From: Candidatus Gastranaerophilales bacterium HUM_12
GTDB taxonomy: Bacteria > Cyanobacteriota > Vampirovibrionia > Gastranaerophilales > Gastranaerophilaceae
Direction: 5' to 3'
Assembly (NCBI GenBank): GCA_002102825.1
Contig: DABJ01000028.1
Location: 228-19,808, forward strand
Length of the DNA stretch: 19,581 nt
The notes beneath the pieces are model-generated. The model did not search any database. It had not been told where the DNA came from and saw nothing but the letters and a program-made list of their open reading frames with translations. A program made the position numbers and the translations under genes. Positions 6,174 through 13,098 of this stretch are shown one piece after another (within the stretch, counting starts at the first letter, position 1; each line of letters begins with the position of its first letter).

Positions 6174-6806
6174 TTAAAAAAGAGTAAGTTGTTTTTCAAA
6201 ATGTTTTTTTAAAAAAGACGGTCTATGGTATTTACACAATCCGTATTTATCAATTGCATTTAAGTGTTCAGCCGTTAAATATCCTGCATTCCTTTCCCAA
6301 CCGTACTGAGGAAATTCTTTTGCAAGTTCGTCCATATATCTGTCGCGAGTAACCTTTGCCAAAATACTCGCAGCTGCAATAGCGGCTGATGTTCCATCTC
6401 CTTTAATTACAAATTTTTGGGGATAAGTATAATTTTTTATAAGTTTATTCCCGTCAACAAGAGTGATAAAATCTGTTAATTTCGCTTCTTTTATAACATT
6501 TTCACATGCAAGTTTCATTGCTTTTAGTGATGAATTTAGAATGTTAATTTTTTCAATCTCTTCAACTTCAACGCAAATTATTGAATTGATAGAATTGTTT
6601 ATTATTATATCAAATAGTTTTTCTCTTGCTTTTTTAGAGAGCTTCTTTGAATCATTTAATTTTTCTAAATCTTTTATTAAATTGTTTGTAACTTCGGGGA
6701 AATGTACACAAGCGGCAAAAACCCCTCCTGCCGCGGGACCTCTTCCTGCTTCATCTGTTCCTATAACTGTTTTTAATGATTTATCAAATTCAAATAATTC
6801 TTTCAT
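6174..6806 (-). CDS. rnhB: Ribonuclease HII
   Basis: Cleaves the RNA strand of RNA-DNA hybrids and starts removal of ribonucleotides misinserted in DNA. The 210-aa length is normal for the family. The catalytic acidic residues are visible: Asp18 and Glu19 in GTDEAGRGP, Asp118 in LVDGNK, and Asp137 in IKGDGTS. They are followed by the conserved AAASILAKVTRDR (144-156) and the C-terminal YGLCKYHRPSF. I prefer ATG 6806 over the in-frame TTG at 6809 directly before it. Neither has a Shine-Dalgarno, but TAAAAT lies 7 nt upstream of the ATG. rnhB normally follows rplS-ylqF on the same strand. Here it is 1.4 kb away and inverted, with an unrelated membrane-protein gene between. Confidence 0.96.
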   Translation of the reverse strand: MKELFEFDKSLKTVIGTDEAGRGPAAGGVFAACVHFPEVTNNLIKDLEKLNDSKKLSKKAREKLFDIIINNSINSIICVEVEEIEKINILNSSLKAMKLACENVIKEAKLTDFITLVDGNKLIKNYTYPQKFVIKGDGTSAAIAAASILAKVTRDRYMDELAKEFPQYGWERNAGYLTAEHLNAIDKYGLCKYHRPSFLKKHFEKQLTLF

Positions 6807-6894
6807 CAATTTAATTTTAATATAAAAATGTCAAACTAATAAGTATTGATTTTTTGATTTATTTCCTTAACAATGTTGTATATAGGTTGCGTAA

Positions 6895-8451
6895 ATGTTT
6901 GGGAAAGATAAAATAGTACAACTTTTTAATAAGAAGAGAGTAGAACTGTCGATGTCTAAAGGTTTTGCTCTGTTTAACGAGGGTTTATATTTATATCAAG
7001 AAGAAAAGTATGATTTAGCCTTTGAAAAATTTAAACAAGCTGAAAAATTGGGCTATAAATCTTGTGATATGTACCTTTGTATGTCATACGTTTGCGACAT
7101 AAATGAACAAAGAAATGTTGATTTGGTTTTAAAATATTTAGATAAAGCTATAAAGTGTGATTCTGATTATGGTTATGCTTATTTTTTGAAAGGCGCTACA
7201 TATTCAGAATATTGTGACAAATATGATTTAGCAATTGAATATTTGTTAAAAGCTAAAAAACATGATTATGAATGTGCTTCTTTATATTATTATTTAGCAA
7301 AATGTTATGATAACTTAGATGAAACAATGAAGGCTTTGGCTGCTGCTTCAACTTGTATTTCAAAGTATCCGGATTCATATTCCGGGTATATGGCCAAAGG
7401 AAATATTTATTACTATCAAAATAGGTATAAAGAAGCATTACCTTATCTATTAAAAAGCGAGGAGCTTGGAGAAGTTGAAACAAGTATTCTATTTAAAATT
7501 TCTTATTCCTATAGTACTTTAAAAGATTATAAAAAAGCTTTGGAGTATGCAAATAAAATGATTTTTCTTGATAAAAAGAATCCGGTAGCATATTATAGAA
7601 AAGGTTTTGTGTATTATAACCAGAAAGATATTGAACCTGCATTAAAAAACTTTTTAGAGGCTGAAAAATTAGGTCTGGATCAAAATGATTGGGGTGGAAT
7701 GTATTCAAGAATGTCTTGGATTTATCAATCAAAAAATGATAATGAAAAAGCATTGTATTATTCAAATAAAGCTTTATCTTATGACATAAAAGATTCGTTT
7801 GATTATTATCGAATGGGTTGTTTGCAAATGTATGGATTAGAAAATAATACTGAAGCATTAAAGTATTTTAAATTAGCTCTAAAACATGCAGAAGATGATG
7901 AAGCTGGACAGATTGATGTGTACATTGATTTATCTGTTCTTTATATGAAGTTAAGAAAATATACACTTGCTCTTAAAACTGTTAATGAAGGCTTAGAATT
8001 TCCATCGAAATTTAATAATGAATTTTTATACCGACAGAAAATAGCTGTATTATACAAGATGAATAGATTCAAAGAGTGTCAAAAAATTGTAGATTATTTA
8101 CTTGAAATTGAGGCAAATGATCTTTGGGCATTGCAGGCATGCGGTATGTTAAAATTTGGAGAAAAAGATTATGACACGGCTATTGAATGTTTTATAAAAA
8201 GTGAAAAGGAATTGAAAGAAATTAACCCTTGGGCTTATGCATATTGGAGTTTTGCATTGTTAAATAAAGGGAAATATGACGAAAGTTTAGAAAAATTTTC
8301 GCTGTATTCAGAATATGAGGATCAGAAATATTTAGAGTATAAGGATAAAATTCTTATAAAATCTCATATAAATAAGTTAGAAAAATATTTTCCTAATAAT
8401 CCTGATTTGGAAAAAATAAAAGAAAAATTTGCTAAGATTATAAATGTTTAG
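6895..8451 (+). CDS. TPR-repeat protein, cytoplasmic
   Basis: A 518-aa protein made almost wholly of tetratricopeptide repeats, about 11-13 helix pairs from residue 20 to 495. Examples are GLYLYQEEKYDLAFEKFKQA, GNIYYYQNRYKEALPYLLKS, GFVYYNQKDIEPALKNFLEA and GMLKFGEKDYDTAIECFIKS. There is no signal peptide and no membrane helix, so it should be a cytoplasmic scaffold for protein-protein contacts. The partner is not evident. The N-terminal 18 residues are basic. The start lacks a Shine-Dalgarno; a -10-like TATATA (6879-6884) is 10 nt upstream. It is divergent from rnhB across about 90 bp and converges on the tRNA gene. Tyr/Lys richness matches the A/T-rich genome. Confidence 0.85.
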   Translation: MFGKDKIVQLFNKKRVELSMSKGFALFNEGLYLYQEEKYDLAFEKFKQAEKLGYKSCDMYLCMSYVCDINEQRNVDLVLKYLDKAIKCDSDYGYAYFLKGATYSEYCDKYDLAIEYLLKAKKHDYECASLYYYLAKCYDNLDETMKALAAASTCISKYPDSYSGYMAKGNIYYYQNRYKEALPYLLKSEELGEVETSILFKISYSYSTLKDYKKALEYANKMIFLDKKNPVAYYRKGFVYYNQKDIEPALKNFLEAEKLGLDQNDWGGMYSRMSWIYQSKNDNEKALYYSNKALSYDIKDSFDYYRMGCLQMYGLENNTEALKYFKLALKHAEDDEAGQIDVYIDLSVLYMKLRKYTLALKTVNEGLEFPSKFNNEFLYRQKIAVLYKMNRFKECQKIVDYLLEIEANDLWALQACGMLKFGEKDYDTAIECFIKSEKELKEINPWAYAYWSFALLNKGKYDESLEKFSLYSEYEDQKYLEYKDKILIKSHINKLEKYFPNNPDLEKIKEKFAKIINV

Positions 8452-8514
8452 TAAATAATTTTTCCCGTTTTTCGAGAGGTTGAACCCCTTGGGGTGAGAT
8501 TGCCCAATAAAAAG

Positions 8515-8531
8515 CACTCCATTAAGGAGTG
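8515..8531 (-). terminator. Terminator of the tRNA-Glu gene
   Basis: On the minus strand CACTCC-TTAAT-GGAGTG forms a 6-bp stem followed by CTTTTTATT (complement of 8506-8514). It begins 3 nt after the encoded CCA of the tRNA. Confidence 0.7.
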
Positions 8532-8533
8532 AA

Positions 8534-8608
8534 TGGCGGCGGTAAGGGGAATTGAACCCCTGTTTAGAGAATGAGAATCTCTCGTCCTAACCACTAGACG
8601 ATACCGCT
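8534..8608 (-). tRNA. tRNA-Glu (anticodon CUC)
   Basis: A 75-nt cloverleaf on the minus strand. The acceptor is AGCGGTA/TACCGCC, the D arm GTCT-AGTGGTTA-GGAC, and the anticodon stem AGAGA/TCTCT with loop TTCTCAT (anticodon CTC, reading GAG). The T arm is AGGGG-TTCAATT-CCCCT, with discriminator G73 and CCA encoded. The TCGTCTAGTGGTTAGGAC block is typical of tRNA-Glu. Six acceptor pairs form, but position 1 (A) faces C72, an unusual mismatch. It lies 42 nt downstream of the HTH gene on the same strand, with its own candidate promoter at 8620-8647 and a terminator at 8515-8531. Confidence 0.93.
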
Positions 8609-8619
8609 TTGGTAGTTTT

Positions 8620-8647
8620 ATCTTATCACTAAATAAGTTTTTTACAA
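8620..8647 (-). promoter_or_regulatory. Candidate tRNA-Glu promoter
   Basis: On the minus strand TTGTAA (complement of 8642-8647) is separated by 16 nt from TAAGAT (complement of 8620-8625). This places the transcription start a few bases before the mature 5' end at 8608. Read-through from the HTH gene is the alternative. Confidence 0.45.
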
Positions 8648-8650
8648 GAT

Positions 8651-8863
8651 TTATTTGTTTTTCTTTTCTATTTTTATTTCATAGCCGAGGAGGTCGGCTA
8701 TTGTTTCCATTTCATCATAATTGAGAGAACTTAAAAATATTTTGTTTTGCAAACTTCGTTGGGTGTAAGTTTTACCGGTTTTTTGCGAAAGCATATCTGC
8801 TAATTTTTGAACAGTTAGCGCTTCTTTCATTATAAGAATTTTAAGTTCGTTTTTTGATGACAT
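8651..8863 (-). CDS. Small helix-turn-helix-like DNA-binding protein
   Basis: A 70-aa protein with the size and pattern of small XRE/Cro-type regulators. An N-terminal helix (KNELKILIMKEA, about 4-15) is followed by a putative first HTH helix (VQKLADMLSQ, 18-27), a turn (KTGKTY) and a putative recognition helix (TQRSLQNKIFLS, 34-45). The C-terminal packing helix is YDEMETIADLLGYEI (49-63) and the tail is basic. GAGG about 5 nt before ATG 8863 supports the start. It is divergent from the prepilin-like gene. Its own promoter (8885-8914) and the prepilin promoter overlap, and three AAATATGAG copies decorate both. The simplest reading is an autoregulated local repressor. Which ligand or signal it senses is not visible; phage-like origin is possible but no other phage gene is nearby. 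Confidence 0.7.
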   Translation of the reverse strand: MSSKNELKILIMKEALTVQKLADMLSQKTGKTYTQRSLQNKIFLSSLNYDEMETIADLLGYEIKIEKKNK

Positions 8864-8884
8864 TATTTCCTCATATTTGAAATA

Positions 8885-8914
8885 ATTATACGTTTATTAA
8901 GTAAATGTTGACAA
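8885..8914 (-). promoter_or_regulatory. Promoter of the HTH gene
   Basis: On the minus strand TTGTCA (complement of 8909-8914) stands 18 nt from a consensus TATAAT (complement of 8885-8890). The predicted start is near 8878, inside the first AAATATGAG copy, about 15 nt before the ATG at 8863. Confidence 0.6.
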
Positions 8915-8936
8915 ATATGAGATATTTACCTAAAAT
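8908..8936 (+). promoter_or_regulatory. Promoter of the prepilin-like gene
   Basis: A perfect TTGACA (8908-8913), a 17-nt spacer and TAAAAT (8931-8936) make this the best plus-strand promoter in the window. The start is predicted near 8943, at the third AAATATGAG copy, leaving a leader of about 60 nt. Its -35 box overlaps that of the divergent HTH promoter. Confidence 0.7.
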
Positions 8937-9002
8937 AAATCTTAAATATGAGATAATTGTTTGTTATTTCTAATTTAATATTAAGAAATGGAGCTTAAAA
9001 AT

Positions 9003-9755
9003 ATGACTATCAAAGAAAAGGGTGCTACTGGTCAACCAAAAAGGTCAAGATTTGCATTTACGTTAGCAGAAGTTTTAATCACTTTAGGCATAATCGGTAT
9101 TGTTGCCGCAATGACTATACCAACATTGACACAACGGTATAGGGAAAAAGTTTTAATCAACCGGTTAAAAGATACTTATTCAATTTTTTCTCAGGCATAT
9201 AAATTGGCTGTAAATGAATATGATTCTCCAGAGGGTTGGGATATTGGAGAAAAGGCAAGTCATGATGGTGCGGTCAAAGTTTATAACTACTTTAAACCAT
9301 TCTTAAAATTAGGGCAGGACTGTGGTGAAGAGTATGGTTGCTTTGCTTCATCGTATTCAACTTTCAGTGGTGTAGAATATGGCTTTGCTCCTTATGGACA
9401 CCCTTTATATGCAAGGGGAGTATTAATGAATGGTGTTGCTTTTGCATTTGCAAGTGCGGGGTCCGGTTGTAGTGTTTATGACGAACCTCAATATGGAGAT
9501 TATTGTGCAATGTTATATATAGATGTAAATGGTTATGATTTACCAAATAAAACTGGTATTGATTATTTTGGTTTTATTATAACTCCTACAGGGGTTGTTC
9601 CTTTAGGACGGCCTGACGATAAAGGTCTTGGTAATGGTTATACTTGTACTTATAAAGGAAAAAATTCTGGAAATGGTACAGGTTGCACTGCTTATGTTTT
9701 AAAAAGGGGTAATATGGATTATCTAAGACGTGATATCTCTAATGATTGGAAATGA
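9003..9755 (+). CDS. Type IV pilin-like / type II secretion pseudopilin-like protein
   Basis: A 250-aa prepilin. A basic leader (residues 1-18, QPKRSRFA) is followed by FTLAEVLITLGIIGIVAAMTI, the hydrophobic N-terminal helix. Prepilin peptidase should cut after Ala18, which replaces the usual Gly at -1. Phe19 is +1 and Glu23 the conserved +5 Glu. The extracellular part has six Cys in three pairs (GQDCGEEYGC, SGCSVYDEPQYGDYC, TCTYKGKN...GCTAY), suggesting disulfides. It ends with GNMDYLRRDISNDWK, a C-terminal type I associate with Gastranaerophilales prepilins. I chose ATG 9003, which has GGAG 9 nt upstream, over ATG 8988, which has only weak AAGAA. No pilus assembly genes are nearby, so it is an orphan pilin under possible HTH control. 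nadE follows after 56 nt. Confidence 0.9.
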   Translation: MTIKEKGATGQPKRSRFAFTLAEVLITLGIIGIVAAMTIPTLTQRYREKVLINRLKDTYSIFSQAYKLAVNEYDSPEGWDIGEKASHDGAVKVYNYFKPFLKLGQDCGEEYGCFASSYSTFSGVEYGFAPYGHPLYARGVLMNGVAFAFASAGSGCSVYDEPQYGDYCAMLYIDVNGYDLPNKTGIDYFGFIITPTGVVPLGRPDDKGLGNGYTCTYKGKNSGNGTGCTAYVLKRGNMDYLRRDISNDWK

Positions 9756-9811
9756 AATATTTTTGTGTTCCCAAATGTTTAATATATAATTTAAATATTG
9801 AGGGAATTGTT

Positions 9812-11833
9812 ATGAATCAAGAAGAAACTAAAAATAAAATTTATAAACTATCAGAAGAATATGATAATGGAAATTGTTCTGTTGAACTTGAAAATGAATT
9901 AAGAGAGTTGTTAGAACCATTCAAAAAGGGTTCTATTGGCCTTGCTCAGATAAATCCTATTGCGGGTGATATTGAGTATAATTCACAAAAGGTTGTTAAA
10001 TATATCAAACATGCTCAAAATATTGGTTTAGATGTTGTTGTATTTCCTGAACTTACTCTCATGGGATATCCGATTGAAGATACAATTGATAGACACCCTG
10101 TGATTGTTGAAGAGAATGTTAAATGGTTGAAAGAAATCGCAAAGATTACCAAAGAAACTGCAGCTATTGTTGGTTTTGTTGAACCTAGAAAATATGACCA
10201 TTTGACAGGAAAAAAATATTATAATTCTGTTGCGATATTACAAAATGGTAAAATTCAAGGAATTATCAGAAAATCTCTACTTCCTACGTATTCAGAATTC
10301 AATGATTACAGGTATATTGAGCCATCTCCGGTTGTTGGTAATCAACCAAGCGATACATTAGGTCATTTTGATGAGGATATGGTTCAATATTGTGCAAAAA
10401 CAAATTTAATCAATTCTCAAAAATATGGAATTTCTATTTGTGAAGATTGTTGGAATAATAAAGAGTTCTTTAACGATACAACCTTATATTCAATTGATCC
10501 GATTGATGAGTTGGCACAAGAAAATCCAGATGTGTTTATAAACTGTTCTGCGTCTCCAACAAGAGCTAAAAAAGAACAATTGAAACACAATATGTTGTCT
10601 TTTGTTGCTGAAAAATATTCAACTTCAATTGTGTATGTAAATCAGGTTGGTGCAATTGATAACAGTTCATTTGACGGTTCAAGCAGAGTTTTTGACAAAG
10701 AAGGAAAACTTTTAGCTAGGGCAAAATCTTTTAAAGAACAATTTTTGATTGTAAATCCTCATTTGGGTTTGGGTAAAATTTACCCGTTAACAAAAGGGTT
10801 AGAAAAAACTTTGACTGAAGCAAAGGTTTATACATTAGAATATGAACCGGATTTGGAAAGAACTTACAAAACTATTGTTCAAGGTATTAAAGATTATTTT
10901 AAGAAAACAGGTTTTAAACGGGCTGTTCTTGGACTTTCCGGAGGTTTGGACTCTACGGTTTGTGCAGTATTATTGGCTGATGCTCTGGGAAAAGAAAATG
11001 TTTTTGGTATAAGTATGCCATCTAAAATTACAAGTAGTGAAAGTAAATCTGATGCAGAAAAATTAGCAAATAATTTGGGTATAAATTTTACCGAAGCACC
11101 CATAAAAGATATGGTTGAAACAACTAGTAATTGTTTAACAAAATTGTTTGCAACTGTTGAAAATAGTTGGGATTGCAGATATAAGCAATCTTTCACGATG
11201 GATAATATTCAAGCTCGTTCAAGGGCAATGTTTTTATGGGGAATAAGTAATGAGTTTGCTTCTTGCCTTCCAATTGCAACATCAGATAAATCTGAACTTT
11301 ATATGGGTTATGCTACAATTAATGGTGATATGTCCGGAGGTTTTGCTCCAATTGCCGATGTTCCGAAGACAAAACTATTTGCTCTTGCAAGATGGTTGAA
11401 CTCAAATAGAGAAGTAAAAAATGCAATTCCGGAAGCTATTATCCTAAAAAAACCGGGGGCAGAACTTGCTATTGACCCTAAAACCGGCAAACCATTGATT
11501 GCGGAAGATGCTTTGATGCCTTATGAATTTTTAGATGAAGTTATTTGGCGAATTGAAAATAAAAAAGAACATTATTACGATATGTTAGAGTCAAAATTCT
11601 TGTATGAAACTAAAAATGAAGTCTCAAAAGAACAAAAGATTCAGTGGTTGGATAAGTTCTACAGAAGAATGGCTACAGCATTATACAAATGGTCTATTCT
11701 TCCTCCATCTGTAATTGTTGACTCTCGTTCAATTAATAAATATGATTACAAACAACCTATTACTTCTTCAAGAATAAATTATAAAGGTTTGTCTGAAAAA
11801 GTAATTGCGGAAAAAATTAAATCTTTCAAATAA
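9812..11833 (+). CDS. nadE: Glutamine-dependent NAD(+) synthetase
   Basis: Makes NAD+ from nicotinic acid adenine dinucleotide, ATP and glutamine, the last step of NAD synthesis. The 673-aa protein has an N-terminal nitrilase-type glutaminase domain (about 40-320) with catalytic triad Glu80 (VVFPELTLMGYP), Lys154 (RKSLLPTYSEFNDYRY) and Cys210 (ICEDCW). The C-terminal ATP-pyrophosphatase synthetase domain (about 350-673) has the P-loop LSGGLDST (375-382) and ATSDKSELYMGYATINGDMSGGFAP. I place the start at ATG 9812, with GAGG 8 nt upstream. A longer frame opening at TTG 9746 would overlap the prepilin gene and add 22 residues with no family match. The gene may be read from the prepilin promoter, since no clear promoter is seen in the 56-nt gap. 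Confidence 0.97.
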   Translation: MNQEETKNKIYKLSEEYDNGNCSVELENELRELLEPFKKGSIGLAQINPIAGDIEYNSQKVVKYIKHAQNIGLDVVVFPELTLMGYPIEDTIDRHPVIVEENVKWLKEIAKITKETAAIVGFVEPRKYDHLTGKKYYNSVAILQNGKIQGIIRKSLLPTYSEFNDYRYIEPSPVVGNQPSDTLGHFDEDMVQYCAKTNLINSQKYGISICEDCWNNKEFFNDTTLYSIDPIDELAQENPDVFINCSASPTRAKKEQLKHNMLSFVAEKYSTSIVYVNQVGAIDNSSFDGSSRVFDKEGKLLARAKSFKEQFLIVNPHLGLGKIYPLTKGLEKTLTEAKVYTLEYEPDLERTYKTIVQGIKDYFKKTGFKRAVLGLSGGLDSTVCAVLLADALGKENVFGISMPSKITSSESKSDAEKLANNLGINFTEAPIKDMVETTSNCLTKLFATVENSWDCRYKQSFTMDNIQARSRAMFLWGISNEFASCLPIATSDKSELYMGYATINGDMSGGFAPIADVPKTKLFALARWLNSNREVKNAIPEAIILKKPGAELAIDPKTGKPLIAEDALMPYEFLDEVIWRIENKKEHYYDMLESKFLYETKNEVSKEQKIQWLDKFYRRMATALYKWSILPPSVIVDSRSINKYDYKQPITSSRINYKGLSEKVIAEKIKSFK

Positions 11834-12005
11834 TTCATCATAATTCCCTTGTAACAATATATTAAGAAAAGATTTTGACATAAAAGGGGGCAAAAGTGCC
11901 TTGGGGTGCTTGATTAATATATATTTACACTTGGAGTAAAAAATTATTGATATAAATTCTGTATGATATGCTATGATATCCTTAAGAGGAAATTCAAGCT
12001 AACGT

Positions 12006-13097
12006 ATGATTAAGTTTAATATTTTGAAGTGGTTATATAAGCGTGCTCCAATGAATTTTTATTCGTTTTTGGAAGATGCAACTGTTATTAAATCAATAAA
12101 CAATACCTGTTTAGGGTATAAATATGATAGAGTCTTTACAGATGAAGAAATTAATTCTGTTTGGGAAAATATAAAAAAACATAAACGATTTTCTACAATA
12201 ATGATATTTTTATCGTTTATTGTTGTTTTGTATGGGATAATTTTCCCGAATTATAATTTTTTGAGTTCTGTAGAGTGGTATTGTTCAATTCTTCCATTTT
12301 TAGTTATTTTGTGGGTTATCTATAAATCTATTACTTTTATTACTACAAAATGTTTTGAAAAAAGCTTAAAAGCTAATTATGGTGTATATGAAACAACAAT
12401 TTTTCCATTTTCTGAAAATATAAATGAAAAGTATTATAATTTATTCAAGATAGAATTGTTAAAGGTTTTCTTATTTATTTTAATTATTTTATTGTGTTTT
12501 GGAATGGGTTCTCCTTTCAAGATTGCTTCAAAATGTATTCAACAAAAGAAATACGATGATGCTGTTCGAATTACTACAATTGGCTCTAAAATATTCCCTA
12601 TTGCGCCTGAGTGGTTTTCATTGAGAGCTTATTCAAGATTCAAATTAAAAGATTATGGTGGTGCAATTAGAGATTACGATAGAGCTTATAAGCTTGAACC
12701 TGACGAATATAGTGTTATGAATTTTGATAATAAAATTTTTATAAAATATTATATCGGAGATTATAAAAGTGCATTAAAAGATTTTGATAAGGAAATCAAA
12801 AATGCAAAAAATGATGAGGATAGAGATTCATTCTATTGGGATAAAGCACAATTTTTATACAATATAAAAAATTACAAAGCGGCTTTAAAAATTTATGATT
12901 ATTTGATTGATAAGGCTGATAGCGACAGGGTTTTCTTGCTGAAAAATCGTTTATACTTTGAAAGAGCACAAGTTTATGAACGTTTGGGACAAGATGATTT
13001 GGCTCAACAAGATTATGCAGATGCTGATGACTTGAGTATTGAAGAATCTTTCAAAAATCCAATTCCGAAACCTGTTTTGTTATTTGATGGAATGTAA
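12006..13097 (+). CDS. Three-TM membrane protein with C-terminal TPR domain
   Basis: A 363-aa protein. Three hydrophobic segments lie at about 62-82 (STIMIFLSFIVVLYGIIF), 92-113 (CSILPFLVILWVIYKSI) and 150-168 (LLKVFLFILIILLCFGMG). They are followed by four or five TPR-like helix pairs from about 182 to 345, for example YSRFKLKDYGGAIRDYDRAY and AQFLYNIKNYKAALKIYDYL. An odd number of helices puts the TPR domain on the opposite side from the N-terminus; if the basic N-terminus is cytoplasmic, the TPRs face the periplasm. The role is unknown; a membrane scaffold is the natural guess. AAGAGGAA is 14 nt before the ATG, further than usual, and a TAA at 12000-12002 rules out a longer frame. Its stop is separated by a single base from that of the convergent AsmA-like gene. 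Confidence 0.8.
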   Translation: MIKFNILKWLYKRAPMNFYSFLEDATVIKSINNTCLGYKYDRVFTDEEINSVWENIKKHKRFSTIMIFLSFIVVLYGIIFPNYNFLSSVEWYCSILPFLVILWVIYKSITFITTKCFEKSLKANYGVYETTIFPFSENINEKYYNLFKIELLKVFLFILIILLCFGMGSPFKIASKCIQQKKYDDAVRITTIGSKIFPIAPEWFSLRAYSRFKLKDYGGAIRDYDRAYKLEPDEYSVMNFDNKIFIKYYIGDYKSALKDFDKEIKNAKNDEDRDSFYWDKAQFLYNIKNYKAALKIYDYLIDKADSDRVFLLKNRLYFERAQVYERLGQDDLAQQDYADADDLSIEESFKNPIPKPVLLFDGM

Positions 13098-13098
13098 T

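Larger units (their letters stand above)
8870..8952. promoter_or_regulatory. Three-copy AAATATGAG operator cluster between HTH gene and prepilin gene
   Basis: The 9-mer AAATATGAG occurs at 8870-8878 (minus strand), 8913-8921 and 8944-8952 (plus strand). The middle copy extends to the dyad AAATAT-GAG-ATATTT (8913-8927), and the third to AAATATGAGATAATT. The first lies inside a separate perfect dyad, ATTATTTC (8862-8869) and GAAATAAT (8879-8886). Copies two and three start 31 bp apart, about three helical turns. They cover the shared -35 region and both predicted start points. Confidence 0.6.

Noticed and set aside
8482..8497. ACCCCTTGGGGT palindrome after the TPR gene, sharing CCTTGGGGTG with 11893-11902
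   Set aside because: No T-run follows either, the loops are too small or contain G-U pairs, and a 10-nt match between two sites is weak evidence; not called as terminators or repeats.
9746..9811. N-terminal extension of nadE from TTG 9746 (22 extra residues)
   Set aside because: It overlaps the prepilin gene, has no ribosome binding site and no family similarity; ATG 9812 has GAGG at a proper distance.
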